A stretch of 64,000 bases of DNA, taken from the NCBI RefSeq assembly GCF_002192455.1, contig NZ_CP021744.1, forward strand, positions 6,906,501-6,970,500, read 5' to 3'. The translations under genes and the position numbers were made by a program. Of the stretch, positions 56,390-64,000 are shown piece after piece (positions within the stretch are counted from its first letter, which is position 1; every line of letters begins with the position of its first letter). The DNA comes from Streptomyces albireticuli (GTDB lineage Bacteria > Actinomycetota > Actinomycetes > Streptomycetales > Streptomycetaceae). The notes under the pieces are model-generated. The model was not told where the DNA came from and did not search any database. It saw only the letters and a list, made by a program, of their open reading frames with translations.

Positions 56390-57175
56390 ATGTCTTTGAC
56401 GGCCCGGCACTTCAGCGACGTGGACAAGGCCCCGAGCCCGGGGGCGTACGAGGCGTATCTGGAGCTGGCCGAGCGCTCCGCGCCCGTCACGGCCCTGCGC
56501 GCCCACATCGCCCAACGACTCGGCCGGCCGCCGGGACACGGCGTCGACGTCGGATGCGGCACCGGCCACGCGGTCGCGGAGCTCCGCGCGGCGGGCCTGT
56601 CCGTCATCGGGGTGGACCGCAGCAACTCCCTGGTGCGGACGGCCCGCACCCGCTTCGGCGGGAGCGCCTGTCTCGTCGGTGACGCCATGGCCCTGCCCTT
56701 CCCGGACGGGCGCCTCGGCTGGTACCGCGCGGAGCGGCTCCTCATCCACCTCCCCGACGCCGGGCACGCCCTGGAGGAGGCCCGCCGGGTGCTCCGCCCC
56801 GGCGGCCGCGTCGTCCTGGCCGACCCCGACTTCGCCACGCTCGCCGTCGCCTCCGGCCACGCCGCCACGACCGGCCCCGCCACCGAGGCCTTCACCAGGG
56901 CCCTGGCCGACGGCCGCGCCGGCGCCCGCCACGAGACCCTTCTGCGGCGCGCGGGCTTCACCGACCGCGCCACGAGCACGGTGCGCCTGGTCTTCACGAC
57001 GTTCGCCGAGGCGTGGCCCCTGCTCGTGGAACCGGCCTGCGCGGCGGGGACGGCGGCCGGTGTCCTCGGCCCGGAGCAGGTGCGCGCGCTGCGCGAGGAA
57101 CAGGAGTCCCGCGACCGTCGGGGACTGGTGGAGGCCTCCTGCGTGGCACACGTGACGACGGCGACCCGCGCGTAG
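56390..57175 (+). CDS. SAM-dependent methyltransferase (class I)
   Basis: 261 residues, Rossmann-type. Motif I is GVDVGCGTGHAV (about residue 52), followed by VIGVDRSNSLV, an acidic loop GDAMALPFPDG and RRVLRPGGRVVLADPDF. This matches UbiE/Methyltransf_11-like enzymes acting on small molecules. ATG at 56390 (MSLTARHF) is followed directly by the conserved part. No pathway neighbours point to a substrate, and it lies about 7 kb beyond the biosynthetic operon. Confidence 0.88.
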   Translation: MSLTARHFSDVDKAPSPGAYEAYLELAERSAPVTALRAHIAQRLGRPPGHGVDVGCGTGHAVAELRAAGLSVIGVDRSNSLVRTARTRFGGSACLVGDAMALPFPDGRLGWYRAERLLIHLPDAGHALEEARRVLRPGGRVVLADPDFATLAVASGHAATTGPATEAFTRALADGRAGARHETLLRRAGFTDRATSTVRLVFTTFAEAWPLLVEPACAAGTAAGVLGPEQVRALREEQESRDRRGLVEASCVAHVTTATRA

Positions 57176-57247
57176 CCGAGGCCGTACCCGGGCATCCGCG
57201 GCACCACCTGACCGCCGCGGGGCGGCGCCCGGCCCGTGCGCGGACGG

Positions 57248-57934
57248 TCAGCCGCGGGCCCAGGCGCTGACCCCGAGCTTGCCCGTCGTCCCCAGGTCGA
57301 TCAGCGACGGCACCGTGAGCCGGTCCGCCCCGGCGGACGGGGCGAGCGACACATAGGCCCCGTTGGCCGGCGTCCCGTCCGTCACGGTGTTCCGCCACAC
57401 CAGCCCCGTCACCGCCTGCTCGCCGGGCCGCAGGGCGACGCGCACGGGGCCGGCGTCGAAGCCGCCGTCGGTCATGATGTCCGACGCGCCGTGCCGCACG
57501 TCCACGGCGAGCGGCTTCCGGCCGGCGTCGAGGACGCGTACGTCCGGATAGCCGTTGAGCACCCGGGTGGTCGTACCGCAGTTGGTCAGCCTGAGGGTCA
57601 TCACCCGCAGGCCCATCGCGGCGTTCGCCTCCTCGGCCGCGAGGGACACACCCGACCCGGGGCAGACCGGTGACGACGACGCTGCCGAGGGGGACGGCGC
57701 GGAACCGTCGACCGTGAGCGGGGGTATGGAGGGGAGCGACACGGCGGGCGAGGGCGCCGCGGCCGGCCGGGCGGGCTCCGCGGCGGGCGCGTCCGACGAG
57801 TGCGCCGTACCGCAAGCGGTGAGCAGGACCGTGGCCGCGAGCAGTGTGGCGAGGCCCAGGGCCGGCCGACGGCGCGCCCGGGGTGCGCGAGCCGTACGGG
57901 GCGATCCGGCCGTGCCGGGGGTGGTGGGATTCAT
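57248..57934 (-). CDS. DUF4232-like lipoprotein
   Basis: 228 residues with an Arg-rich N-terminus, a hydrophobic helix and a lipobox LLTAC (Cys at about 41), so a membrane-anchored lipoprotein. After a Pro/Ser/Ala linker there is a compact beta domain with two Cys (VCPGSG ... LRLTNCGTTTRVLNGYPDVRVLD), as in the DUF4232 family common in Streptomyces. Function is unknown. ATG at 57934 (MNPTTPG) is chosen; an upstream in-frame start at 57979 adds 15 residues. Confidence 0.82.
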   Translation of the reverse strand: MNPTTPGTAGSPRTARAPRARRRPALGLATLLAATVLLTACGTAHSSDAPAAEPARPAAAPSPAVSLPSIPPLTVDGSAPSPSAASSSPVCPGSGVSLAAEEANAAMGLRVMTLRLTNCGTTTRVLNGYPDVRVLDAGRKPLAVDVRHGASDIMTDGGFDAGPVRVALRPGEQAVTGLVWRNTVTDGTPANGAYVSLAPSAGADRLTVPSLIDLGTTGKLGVSAWARG

Positions 57935-58129
57935 CCCGTCATCATCCCAACGCCCCATCGGGCCCACCAGGGCACCCACCGCGCTGTCGTACCAGGGTGC
58001 TACCGGTACGGGGGGACAGCCCCCCGTCGATCGGCCGGACAGCGGGATGTTCCCGGCCGGGGCGCCTCGGCGATCGTGGACCCCACGGAGAACGTGACGT
58101 ACCGCGTCACGTACAGGGAAGGACAGATC

Positions 58130-59560
58130 GTGCGACGCAAGAGTTCACCGGCCAAGGCCGTCACGGCGGTCATGGCGCTGGCCCTCGCCGGCGGGACCGT
58201 ACTGACCGCCACCGGTGCCACGGCGGCCCCCGCCGGTACCCCGCGCCCGGCCACCGACGGCGTCTGGCGCATGGACGGTTACGGCACCGTGCTGGTCCTC
58301 TCGGACGGACACCTCCAGGAGTACCAGACCACCGCGGTGAGCTGCATGAAGAGCGACTCGGCCGAGCGGACGGGCACCGGCGCCGGACCGGTCGCCTCCT
58401 ACACCACCGGCGGCGGGGTCGTCCTCACCGTGCGCGCCCGGCCGGGCGGCGACCGGGCCAGCCTCCACGCGGACGGCGCGGTCGGCGACCGCGGCCTGCG
58501 GCGCGTGGCGGCGCTGCCCGAGTCCTGTGGCCACCCGGTGGACGAGAAGGACTCGCTCGCCTCCTTCGACGTCTTCTGGCAGTCCTTCGAGGAGAACTAC
58601 CCCTTCTTCGCCGCCAAGGGCATCGACTGGCACAAGGTGCGCGACCAGTACCGCCCGAAGGTGCGCGTCGACACGCCCAAGGAGGAACTCTTCGCGCTGT
58701 TCGGCAAGATGGTCGCGCCGCTGAACGACGCGCACGTCGCCGTCCAGGACGGCGGGAAGGTCTTCGCCCGGACGCGCCCCGGCACGGAGATGCCCGGCCC
58801 GGACCTGGACAAGCGCGCCAAGGCCCACATCCTGGAACGCGACCTCAAGGGGCGGAAGACGCACGAGTTCGCCAACGGCCGGATCACCTACGCCGACCTG
58901 CCGGACGGGCAGGGCTATCTGCGTATCTCCGGATTCGGCGGCTACGCGGCGGAGGGCGCCCCGTACGCCACCCAGCTGGCCGAGCTGGACCGGGCGCTGG
59001 ACGCGGTGTTCACCCGCGAGCGCGTCAGGAGCCTGCGCGGTCTGATCATCGATCTGCGGGTCAACGGCGGCGGTTCCGACGCCATGGGGCTGCGCATCGC
59101 GGGGCGGCTCACCGACACCCCGTACCTCGCCTACTCCAAGCGGGCCCGCAACGACCCCGCCGACGCGACCCGGCACACGCGCCCGCAGCCGCTGTACGTC
59201 ACGCCGGCGAAGGCCCCCCGGTACACCGGCCCGGTCGCCGTGCTGATCGGCGGCTCGACCGTCAGCGCCGGTGAGACCTTCACCCAGGCGCTCATGGACC
59301 GGCCGGGCGGTACGGTCCGGATCGGGCAGCACACGCAGGGCGTGTTCTCGGACGTCATGACGCGCGTACTGCCCGACGGCATGGCCGCCTGGCTGCCCAA
59401 CGAGGAGTTCCTGAACCGCTCGGGCCGGTCCTACGACGGGCCCGGCATCCCGCCGAGCGCCCGCATGGAGGTGCCGGTCTTCACCGAGGAGGAGTTCCGG
59501 GCCGGCCGCGACTCGGCCTTCGACAAGGCCGTGGAGGTGCTGCGGAGCCGGAAGGCCTAG
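58130..59560 (+). CDS. Secreted S41 (C-terminal processing-type) peptidase
   Basis: 476 residues. GTG at 58130 has GGAAGGA upstream. The N-terminus is a signal peptide (VTAVMALALAGGTVLTATGATA). The catalytic domain has FDVFWQSFEENYPFFAAKGIDW (tricorn/S41 entry helix), LRGLIIDLRVNGGGSDAMG and IGGSTVSAGETFTQAL with the presumed nucleophile Ser, and TQGVFSDVM after it. No clear PDZ domain is visible. It is probably an extracellular housekeeping protease. A lone transcript with a 195-base upstream gap. Confidence 0.88.
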   Translation: MRRKSSPAKAVTAVMALALAGGTVLTATGATAAPAGTPRPATDGVWRMDGYGTVLVLSDGHLQEYQTTAVSCMKSDSAERTGTGAGPVASYTTGGGVVLTVRARPGGDRASLHADGAVGDRGLRRVAALPESCGHPVDEKDSLASFDVFWQSFEENYPFFAAKGIDWHKVRDQYRPKVRVDTPKEELFALFGKMVAPLNDAHVAVQDGGKVFARTRPGTEMPGPDLDKRAKAHILERDLKGRKTHEFANGRITYADLPDGQGYLRISGFGGYAAEGAPYATQLAELDRALDAVFTRERVRSLRGLIIDLRVNGGGSDAMGLRIAGRLTDTPYLAYSKRARNDPADATRHTRPQPLYVTPAKAPRYTGPVAVLIGGSTVSAGETFTQALMDRPGGTVRIGQHTQGVFSDVMTRVLPDGMAAWLPNEEFLNRSGRSYDGPGIPPSARMEVPVFTEEEFRAGRDSAFDKAVEVLRSRKA

Positions 59561-59575
59561 CCGCGGGACGGGCGT

Positions 59576-60169
59576 TCAGAAGCCGGGCGGCGTCTCCGAC
59601 CAGACGCAGACCGCCGGGACCGCACCGGGGTTGTGATAGCGGTGCGGGGTGGTCGACGGGAAGCTGACGGTGTCGCCCGGCGTCAGGTGGTAGTGGACGC
59701 CGTCGACCCAGTAGTCGAGCTCGCCGCTGAGCAGGAGGCCGGCCTCCTCGCCCGCGTGGGTGTGGGGGCGGTCCCCGGAGGACGCCCCCGGCGCCACCTC
59801 CAGGAGCATCATCTCCAGGCGGCCGGCGGGGTCGGGGTTGAGCAGCGTGTAGGTGACGCCCTCCACCCCGGCGCGGGTGAGCTCCACCCGCTGGTCGGGC
59901 CGGGTCACCACGCGCCGCCCGCCGTCGATCTCCCGGAAGAGCCGGCTGAGGGAGACGCCCAGGGCGTCGACGATCGTGCGCAGCGTGTTGATGGTGGGGC
60001 TGTTGACATCGCGCTCGACGTTGCTGAGGTAGCTGCGCGACAGCCCCGTCAGCTCGGCCAGCCGCTCCAGCGTGTGGCCCTTCTCCAGGCGCGCGCGGCG
60101 GAGGTGCCCGCCGATCCCGGCCTCCTGGGGTGCCCGCCCGGGGGCGGGCCGGGTGTCGTCGGCGGTCAC
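59576..60169 (-). CDS. XRE-type regulator with cupin sensor domain
   Basis: 197 residues: an N-terminal HTH_3 domain (about 22-78; LRRARLEKGHTLERLAELTGLSRSYLSNVER) and a C-terminal cupin_2 (about 120-190; PHTHAGEEAGLLLSGEL, GDTVSFPSTTPHRYHN). Such proteins usually repress a neighbouring catabolic gene in response to a small molecule. GTG at 60169 with GAGG upstream is preferred to a longer Arg-rich frame from 60307. It is divergent from the PLP enzyme gene, its probable target. Confidence 0.88.
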   Translation of the reverse strand: MTADDTRPAPGRAPQEAGIGGHLRRARLEKGHTLERLAELTGLSRSYLSNVERDVNSPTINTLRTIVDALGVSLSRLFREIDGGRRVVTRPDQRVELTRAGVEGVTYTLLNPDPAGRLEMMLLEVAPGASSGDRPHTHAGEEAGLLLSGELDYWVDGVHYHLTPGDTVSFPSTTPHRYHNPGAVPAVCVWSETPPGF

Positions 60170-60330
60170 CTGGATCCTCTTTCGTCTGCGGATGCGTCTG
60201 GTGCGTCTGCTGCGTCTAGTAAAGAAGGCGCGGCATCCAGCATAGTGGACGTCCGCTGTCGAGGATGCTCTACGCTCCATCCGATATAGAGCACACGCAG
60301 AGCACACGCGAACGTACGTCCGGAGGCCCC
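60170..60330. promoter_or_regulatory. Divergent regulatory region with inverted and direct repeats
   Basis: Between the XRE-cupin and PLP-enzyme genes. Seen: an inverted repeat TGCTCTA (60266-60272) / TAGAGCA (60287-60293) with a 14-base spacer; two tandem 11-mers AGAGCACACGC (60288-60309); and three TGCGTCT units with a 9-bp period (60193, 60202, 60211). The inverted repeat is the best operator candidate for the XRE regulator. Confidence 0.5.
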
Positions 60331-61470
60331 ATGAACCACGAACCCGTGCTGCCCGAGCTGCGGCTGGACCTGCGCGCGCTGGAACACAACGTGGAGCTCA
60401 TGGCCGCCTGGTGCCGTGACCAGGGCGTCGAACTCGCCCCGCACATCAAGACGACCATGACCCGCCCGATCGTGGAGCGGCAGCTGGCCGCCGGCGCCTG
60501 GGGCGTCACCGTCGCCACCGTGCGGCAGGCCGGCATCGCCCTGGAGTGGGGCGTCCGCCGCATCCTGATCGCCAACGAGGTGGTGGACGCCCCCGGCCTC
60601 GCCACCCTGCGGCGGTGGCTCGACACCGTGCCCGGCCTGGAGCTCTACGGCCTCGTCGACTCCCGGGCCGGCCTCGACCTGGCCCGCGAGGCGCTGCGCG
60701 GCGTCGCCGAACCCCTCCGGATCCTGATCGACGTGGGCACACCGGGAGGGCGGACCGGGGTCCGGGACCCCGCGGAGGCCCATGCCCTCGGCGAGGCCGT
60801 CGCCGACCCCGGCGCCTCCCCGGGACTGCTGCTCGCCGGTGTCGCCGGCTACGAGGGCGTCCGCCCCAACCGCCGGGACGCGGACACCCTCGCCGACGTC
60901 GACGCGCACTGCCGCCGGACGGCCGAGGTCCTCCACGGCCTGGCCCCGCTGATCCGGACCGGGCGGCCCGTCCTCAGCATGGGCGGCTCCGCGTTCCCCG
61001 ACCGGGCCGTCGACGCCTACCGGGAGCTGACCGCGCGCCCGGACGCCCCGGCACCGCTGTTCGTCCTGCGCTCGGGCTGTTACGTCACCCACGACCACGG
61101 CACCTACCGGCACGTATCGCCCTTCCCCGGGCTGGAGGCGGCACTGACCGTCCGCGCGGTCGTCCTCTCCACCCCCGAACCCGGACGGGCCGTCGTGGGC
61201 GCCGGCAAACGCGAACTCCCCTACGACGCCGGCCTGCCCGTCCTCCTCGGCGCCCGCACCCCGGGCGAACCGGCCCGCGCGGTGACCGGCACGGCGGTCC
61301 AGATCTTCGACCACCATCTGACGCTCACGGACGTGGACGGTCTGCGGGTGGGTGACGAGGTCGATCTTGGTGTGTCGCATCCGTGCTCGGCGTTCGACAG
61401 GTGGCCGGATGTCGTGGTGGTCGATGGGGAGGGGGTGGTGGGGGAGGTGTGGCATCCGCGGTTCCGGTAG
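60331..61470 (+). CDS. D-serine dehydratase / D-threonine aldolase-like PLP enzyme
   Basis: 379 residues of the fold-III (alanine racemase-like) PLP family. The PLP lysine is in APHIKTTM (about residue 36), and the metal-binding HxC motif near the C-terminus is SHPCSAFDRW. These enzymes deaminate D-serine or split D-threonine and related 3-hydroxy amino acids. Typical length. CGGAGG precedes ATG at 60331. Divergent pairing with an XRE-cupin regulator fits an inducible D-amino-acid catabolic gene. Confidence 0.88.
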   Translation: MNHEPVLPELRLDLRALEHNVELMAAWCRDQGVELAPHIKTTMTRPIVERQLAAGAWGVTVATVRQAGIALEWGVRRILIANEVVDAPGLATLRRWLDTVPGLELYGLVDSRAGLDLAREALRGVAEPLRILIDVGTPGGRTGVRDPAEAHALGEAVADPGASPGLLLAGVAGYEGVRPNRRDADTLADVDAHCRRTAEVLHGLAPLIRTGRPVLSMGGSAFPDRAVDAYRELTARPDAPAPLFVLRSGCYVTHDHGTYRHVSPFPGLEAALTVRAVVLSTPEPGRAVVGAGKRELPYDAGLPVLLGARTPGEPARAVTGTAVQIFDHHLTLTDVDGLRVGDEVDLGVSHPCSAFDRWPDVVVVDGEGVVGEVWHPRFR

Positions 61471-61570
61471 CGGGTGGGGGCGCGGGGTGCGCCTGCGGCG
61501 GGCCTTTTCCCCATCCCGCCCCTTCCCGAATGTCCTCAAACTCCCCCAGCTACCGCTGGGAGGTGCCCCC

Positions 61571-61690
61571 GGACGGGCTGAAATTCAGCCCGTCCGGCGT
61601 TTGAGGATGCCGCGCGAAGCGCGGAAACGGGGGTCCGGGGGCGAAGCCTCCGGTACGGGAAGGGGCGGGGCCGGGGAAAAGGCCCGCCGC
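61571..61690. repeat. Interspersed hairpin repeat, copy 3 (long form)
   Basis: An 11-bp perfect stem GGACGGGCTGA-aat-TCAGCCCGTCC, followed by GGCGTTTGAGGATG, GCGCGAAGCGCGGAAAC (a second small stem) and CCGGGGGCGAAGCCTCCGG. The same blocks in the same order are in copy 1. It sits in the 259-base gap between the convergent PLP enzyme and DMT transporter genes, where it could act as a terminator. Confidence 0.75.
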
Positions 61691-61729
61691 AGGCGCCCCG
61701 CACCCGCACCCGCACCGGCCCACCCCCCC

Positions 61730-62593
61730 TCACCCCCCCGACTCCTCCTCACCCAAATCCACCCGCGGAAGAATCAGCACCCCCCACGTCACCAGCACCG
61801 CCCCCACCCCCTCCGGCACCAGCCACCACCCCGCCCGCACCCTCTCCCCGTACACCAGGATCCCCAGCGCCAGGCTGACCAGCCCCTCGCCCAGCGTGAG
61901 GGCCGGCTGGGAGGCCACCAGCGGGCCGGACTCCATGGCGTTGGCCAGGAGGAAGAGCGCGCACGCCCCGGCGGCCACGAACGCGTAGGTCTGCCAGGCG
62001 GTGAGGAAGGCCCCGGCGCCGTGCCGCTCGAAGACACCCGTGGCGGACTTCATCAGCGTGGCGGTCAGGGCGTAGCTGATCGCGGAGGCGGAGCTGAACA
62101 GGGCCGCGCGGGCCTTGCCGCGCGGGCGGGGCAGGGCGGCCAGTACACAGAGCGCCATGGCGCCGGCGGTGGCGAACAGGGTCAGCGCCCACAGGCCGGC
62201 GGAGGCGGTGCTGCGCCCGCCGCCGGGCGCGGCCGCGGCCAGCGCGAGCCCGAGCCCGCCGGCGACCATGACGGACGCCGCCCAGCCGGCCGCGGGCAGC
62301 CGCCGCCGGGACAGCGCGCTGGCGATGAGGAGGGTGAAGGGGAGTTCGAGCACGAGGAGCGGCTGGACGAGCGACAGCGAACCGAGCGTCAGGGCCAGCG
62401 CCTGGCACGCCGCCGCGCCGACGATGACGGCGATGCCGCCGAGCCACGCCGGGCTGCGCAGCAGGTGCCGGACGAGCCGGACGCTGAAGGCGTCGCCCGG
62501 CGGCACGGTCCGCGCGGCCACGCGCTGGAGCACCGTGCCCGTGGCGTTGCCCACGGCCGCCAGGAGGGCGAACAGCGCGGAGAGCAGGGCCAT
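61730..62593 (-). CDS. DMT-superfamily (EamA-like) membrane transporter
   Basis: 287 residues with about nine or ten hydrophobic helices, starting ALLSALFALLAAVGNATGTVLQ. It shows the two-fold internal symmetry of drug/metabolite transporters, with LVQPLLVLELPFTLLIASALSRRRL marking the end of the first half and ASQPALTLGEGLVSLALGILVYGERVRAG the second. Substrate unknown. ATG at 62593 begins the first helix directly. The short C-terminal tail is acidic (DLGEEES). Confidence 0.85.
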   Translation of the reverse strand: MALLSALFALLAAVGNATGTVLQRVAARTVPPGDAFSVRLVRHLLRSPAWLGGIAVIVGAAACQALALTLGSLSLVQPLLVLELPFTLLIASALSRRRLPAAGWAASVMVAGGLGLALAAAAPGGGRSTASAGLWALTLFATAGAMALCVLAALPRPRGKARAALFSSASAISYALTATLMKSATGVFERHGAGAFLTAWQTYAFVAAGACALFLLANAMESGPLVASQPALTLGEGLVSLALGILVYGERVRAGWWLVPEGVGAVLVTWGVLILPRVDLGEEESGG

Positions 62594-62811
62594 GGGTCGG
62601 TTCCTCGGGTTCCGGGTGCCGGTCGCCGGTTAGGTCGCCGCCCCGGCCACTGGCCGCAACGGTCGCAGAGTGACCGGGCGCGCCGGGGCCGCACCACCGT
62701 GCGGGGACGGCGACCACACGATCGGGCGTGTCCGGCGCGCACGGTGGGGCGTACGGGTGCCGCCCCGGCACCCGGCACGGACGCCGGTACCGGGCGATGT
62801 ACGGGCTACGG

Positions 62812-63330
62812 CTACAGCGCCCGGCGCATGCAGACGCGCGGCCAGCGGTCCAGGCCGTGGACCGCCTCCGCCTCGCGGATCTCGCGGAGGCCCGGCGTGA
62901 GCTCCGCGTCCGGGACGGGACCGAAGCCGCACCGCTCGTAGTACGGGCCGTTCCACGCCACCTCGGTGAAGGTGGTCAGCGTGAGCGCCGGGGCGCCCCG
63001 CTCCTTCGCCCAGCCGCCGACGTGTTCGATGAGGCCCGCACCGATGCGCTGCCTGCCGTGCGCGGGGTCCACGGAGATCTGCTCGATGTGCGCGCAGCCG
63101 TCGACGAGGTCGACGACGACATAGCCGACGGGAACGTCCCGGTCGTCCGTGTGCACCCAGGCGCGGTCGTCGTCGATGTACTGCCGGAGCACTTCCGGGG
63201 ACGGCGGCTCGTCGTCCGCGATCGCTGTCATGTCGATCTCGGAGAACAGCCTTCCGGCGGCCCGCTCGATGTCCCGCAGACGCGGGATCTCTTCTCTTCT
63301 GGCTTGACGGATCACGAGGTGCATCGTCAT
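62812..63330 (-). CDS. GNAT family N-acetyltransferase
   Basis: 172 residues. LVIRQARREEIPRLRDIE at the start, IEQISVDPAHGRQRIGAGLIEHVGGWAKERG as the acetyl-CoA-binding motif A, and LTTFTEVAWNGPYYERCGFGPV as motif B are standard GNAT features. ATG at 63330 or 63324 (MTM or MHL) are both possible; the second has a slightly better GGGA upstream. Substrate unknown. Confidence 0.88.
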   Translation of the reverse strand: MTMHLVIRQARREEIPRLRDIERAAGRLFSEIDMTAIADDEPPSPEVLRQYIDDDRAWVHTDDRDVPVGYVVVDLVDGCAHIEQISVDPAHGRQRIGAGLIEHVGGWAKERGAPALTLTTFTEVAWNGPYYERCGFGPVPDAELTPGLREIREAEAVHGLDRWPRVCMRRAL

Positions 63331-63635
63331 CCCGGCACGGCCGGCGGTGCAAGCCCGTCGACGTGCCGGGGGCGCCCGCTCGCTCCTGAGGTTCCCGGGG
63401 CCCCGGACCGCCGCCCCCGGAGGGGCGGAGCGCGGGACTCGGTCATTTCCTCGGGCGGGACGATCCCCTGGGCGCGGGCGACCTGGGACGACGGTGTTCC
63501 GGCGGACCGCCGCGGCGGCGCGCGGCCGAAAATCGCTTAACGTGCCGCCGGGAGCGGCCCGATACTCCGACGCACGGGCCCGGCCACGCCGCCGGCCCGG
63601 ACACGGTGTGCGCCCGGCGGTTCCGACATGGGGGA
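63331..63635. other. Intergenic region, nothing identified
   Basis: 305 GC-rich bases between divergent genes. I see no gene, strong hairpin or repeat that I can support. CGCTTAACG at about 63534 is the only A/T-richer spot. Confidence 0.4.
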
Positions 63636-64000
63636 GTGAGCGCATTGCCCGGAGGCTCCGGACGCCTGTTGCGCCGGTGCGCGGTTCCTGTGGCCGTGAC
63701 CACCGCCGCGCTGGCCCTCGCCGTCCCCGCGCCGGCGTCGGCGGCCGGCCCGGCGCCGTGCCGGGCGCGCCCCGGCGAAGCGCATGTGGACTGGACCGGG
63801 AGGAGCTTCACCGGCGACTTCTGGTGCGAGCTGGAGCCCGGGTGGATCCGCATCCAGTCGCGCTCCACCAGCTCCGTGATCGGGCGCATGGAGTTCTCCC
63901 CGAGCTGGATCGTGTGCTGGAAGAAGGGCAGTGACTACCTCGGTGACAACCGCTGGTACTACACGCAGGGCGACCGCGTGCTGGCCAGCCCCGCGTCGAA
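63636..64000 (+). CDS. Secreted hypothetical protein, partial (C-terminus outside window)
   Basis: 121 codons visible from a GTG at 63636. A signal peptide is clear: basic RLLRRC, hydrophobic VAVTTAALALAVPAPASAAG with an ASA cleavage site. The mature part has several Cys and Trp (PCRARPG, FWCELEPGWIRIQSRS, SWIVCWKKGSDY) and looks beta-rich, possibly disulfide-bonded. The start is uncertain because G-rich bases lie very close upstream. The family is not recognised. Confidence 0.65.
   Translation, partial: MSALPGGSGRLLRRCAVPVAVTTAALALAVPAPASAAGPAPCRARPGEAHVDWTGRSFTGDFWCELEPGWIRIQSRSTSSVIGRMEFSPSWIVCWKKGSDYLGDNRWYYTQGDRVLASPAS

Noticed and set aside
60170..60307. Arg-rich N-terminal extension of the XRE-cupin regulator
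   Set aside because: It consists of Arg-rich low complexity from the TGCGTCT repeats and would cover the divergent promoter; GTG at 60169 has a good ribosome-binding site.

Overview
The window is very GC-rich, with strongly biased third codon positions, GTG starts, ATGA/GTGA stop-start overlaps, a SARP/AfsR-type regulator, Tat and lipoprotein exports and a single TTA codon. Together these point to a Streptomyces chromosome (inferred; no rRNA or other marker gene is present). I see no tRNA, rRNA, CRISPR array, insertion sequence or phage gene.

Left flank (1-10302): an ABC transporter cut by the window edge, a polyprenyl diphosphate synthase, a Mut7-C protein, a PhzF-like isomerase with two small unknown proteins, a thermolysin-family protein without its zinc site, a pentapeptide-repeat protein, an ICL/PEP-mutase enzyme, an AIM24 protein and a secreted SodC-like protein.

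Centre (10342-49768, possibly to 51118): a trans-AT PKS-NRPS gene cluster. A large SARP regulator with a TTA codon faces away from a long operon. Three heptamer repeats with an 11-bp period and a 21-codon leader frame lie between them. The operon encodes a discrete AT, a free ACP, an asparagine-synthetase-like amidotransferase (AMT), a giant PKS, an NRPS, an MbtH protein and two enzymes for L-2,3-diaminopropionate (Dap). AT/ACP/AMT followed by KS-DH-KR-ACP and KS-B-ACP is the arrangement known from glutarimide polyketides (cycloheximide, iso-migrastatin, lactimidomycin, 9-methylstreptimidone). Here it continues as KS-KR-ACP, KS-ACP, KS-DH-KR-MT-ACP, C-PCP, then C(inactive)-A-PCP, C-A(N-MT)-PCP and a terminal C. 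The A-domain codes suggest a small cationic residue (Dap) and Phe. The inferred product is a glutarimide-type polyketide carrying Dap and N-methyl-Phe, released without a thioesterase. I do not recognise a described compound with this layout.

Both megasynthase genes are interrupted by an apparent loss of one G: in a 16-unit, 15-bp repeat (near 26717) and in the last C domain (near 46810). Restoring one G to each gives single frames of 7146 and 2994 residues. Sequencing error and real mutation cannot be separated from the sequence alone.

Right flank (49865-64000): a P450 (possible tailoring enzyme), a TerD-CAP-CAP fusion, a Tat-exported protein, a NUDIX hydrolase, an MBL-fold protein, two GNATs, a methyltransferase, a DUF4232-like lipoprotein, an S41 protease, an XRE-cupin regulator divergent from a D-amino-acid PLP enzyme, a DMT transporter and a secreted protein cut by the edge. 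Three copies of an interspersed hairpin repeat lie in intergenic gaps at 2177, 49784 and 61571.
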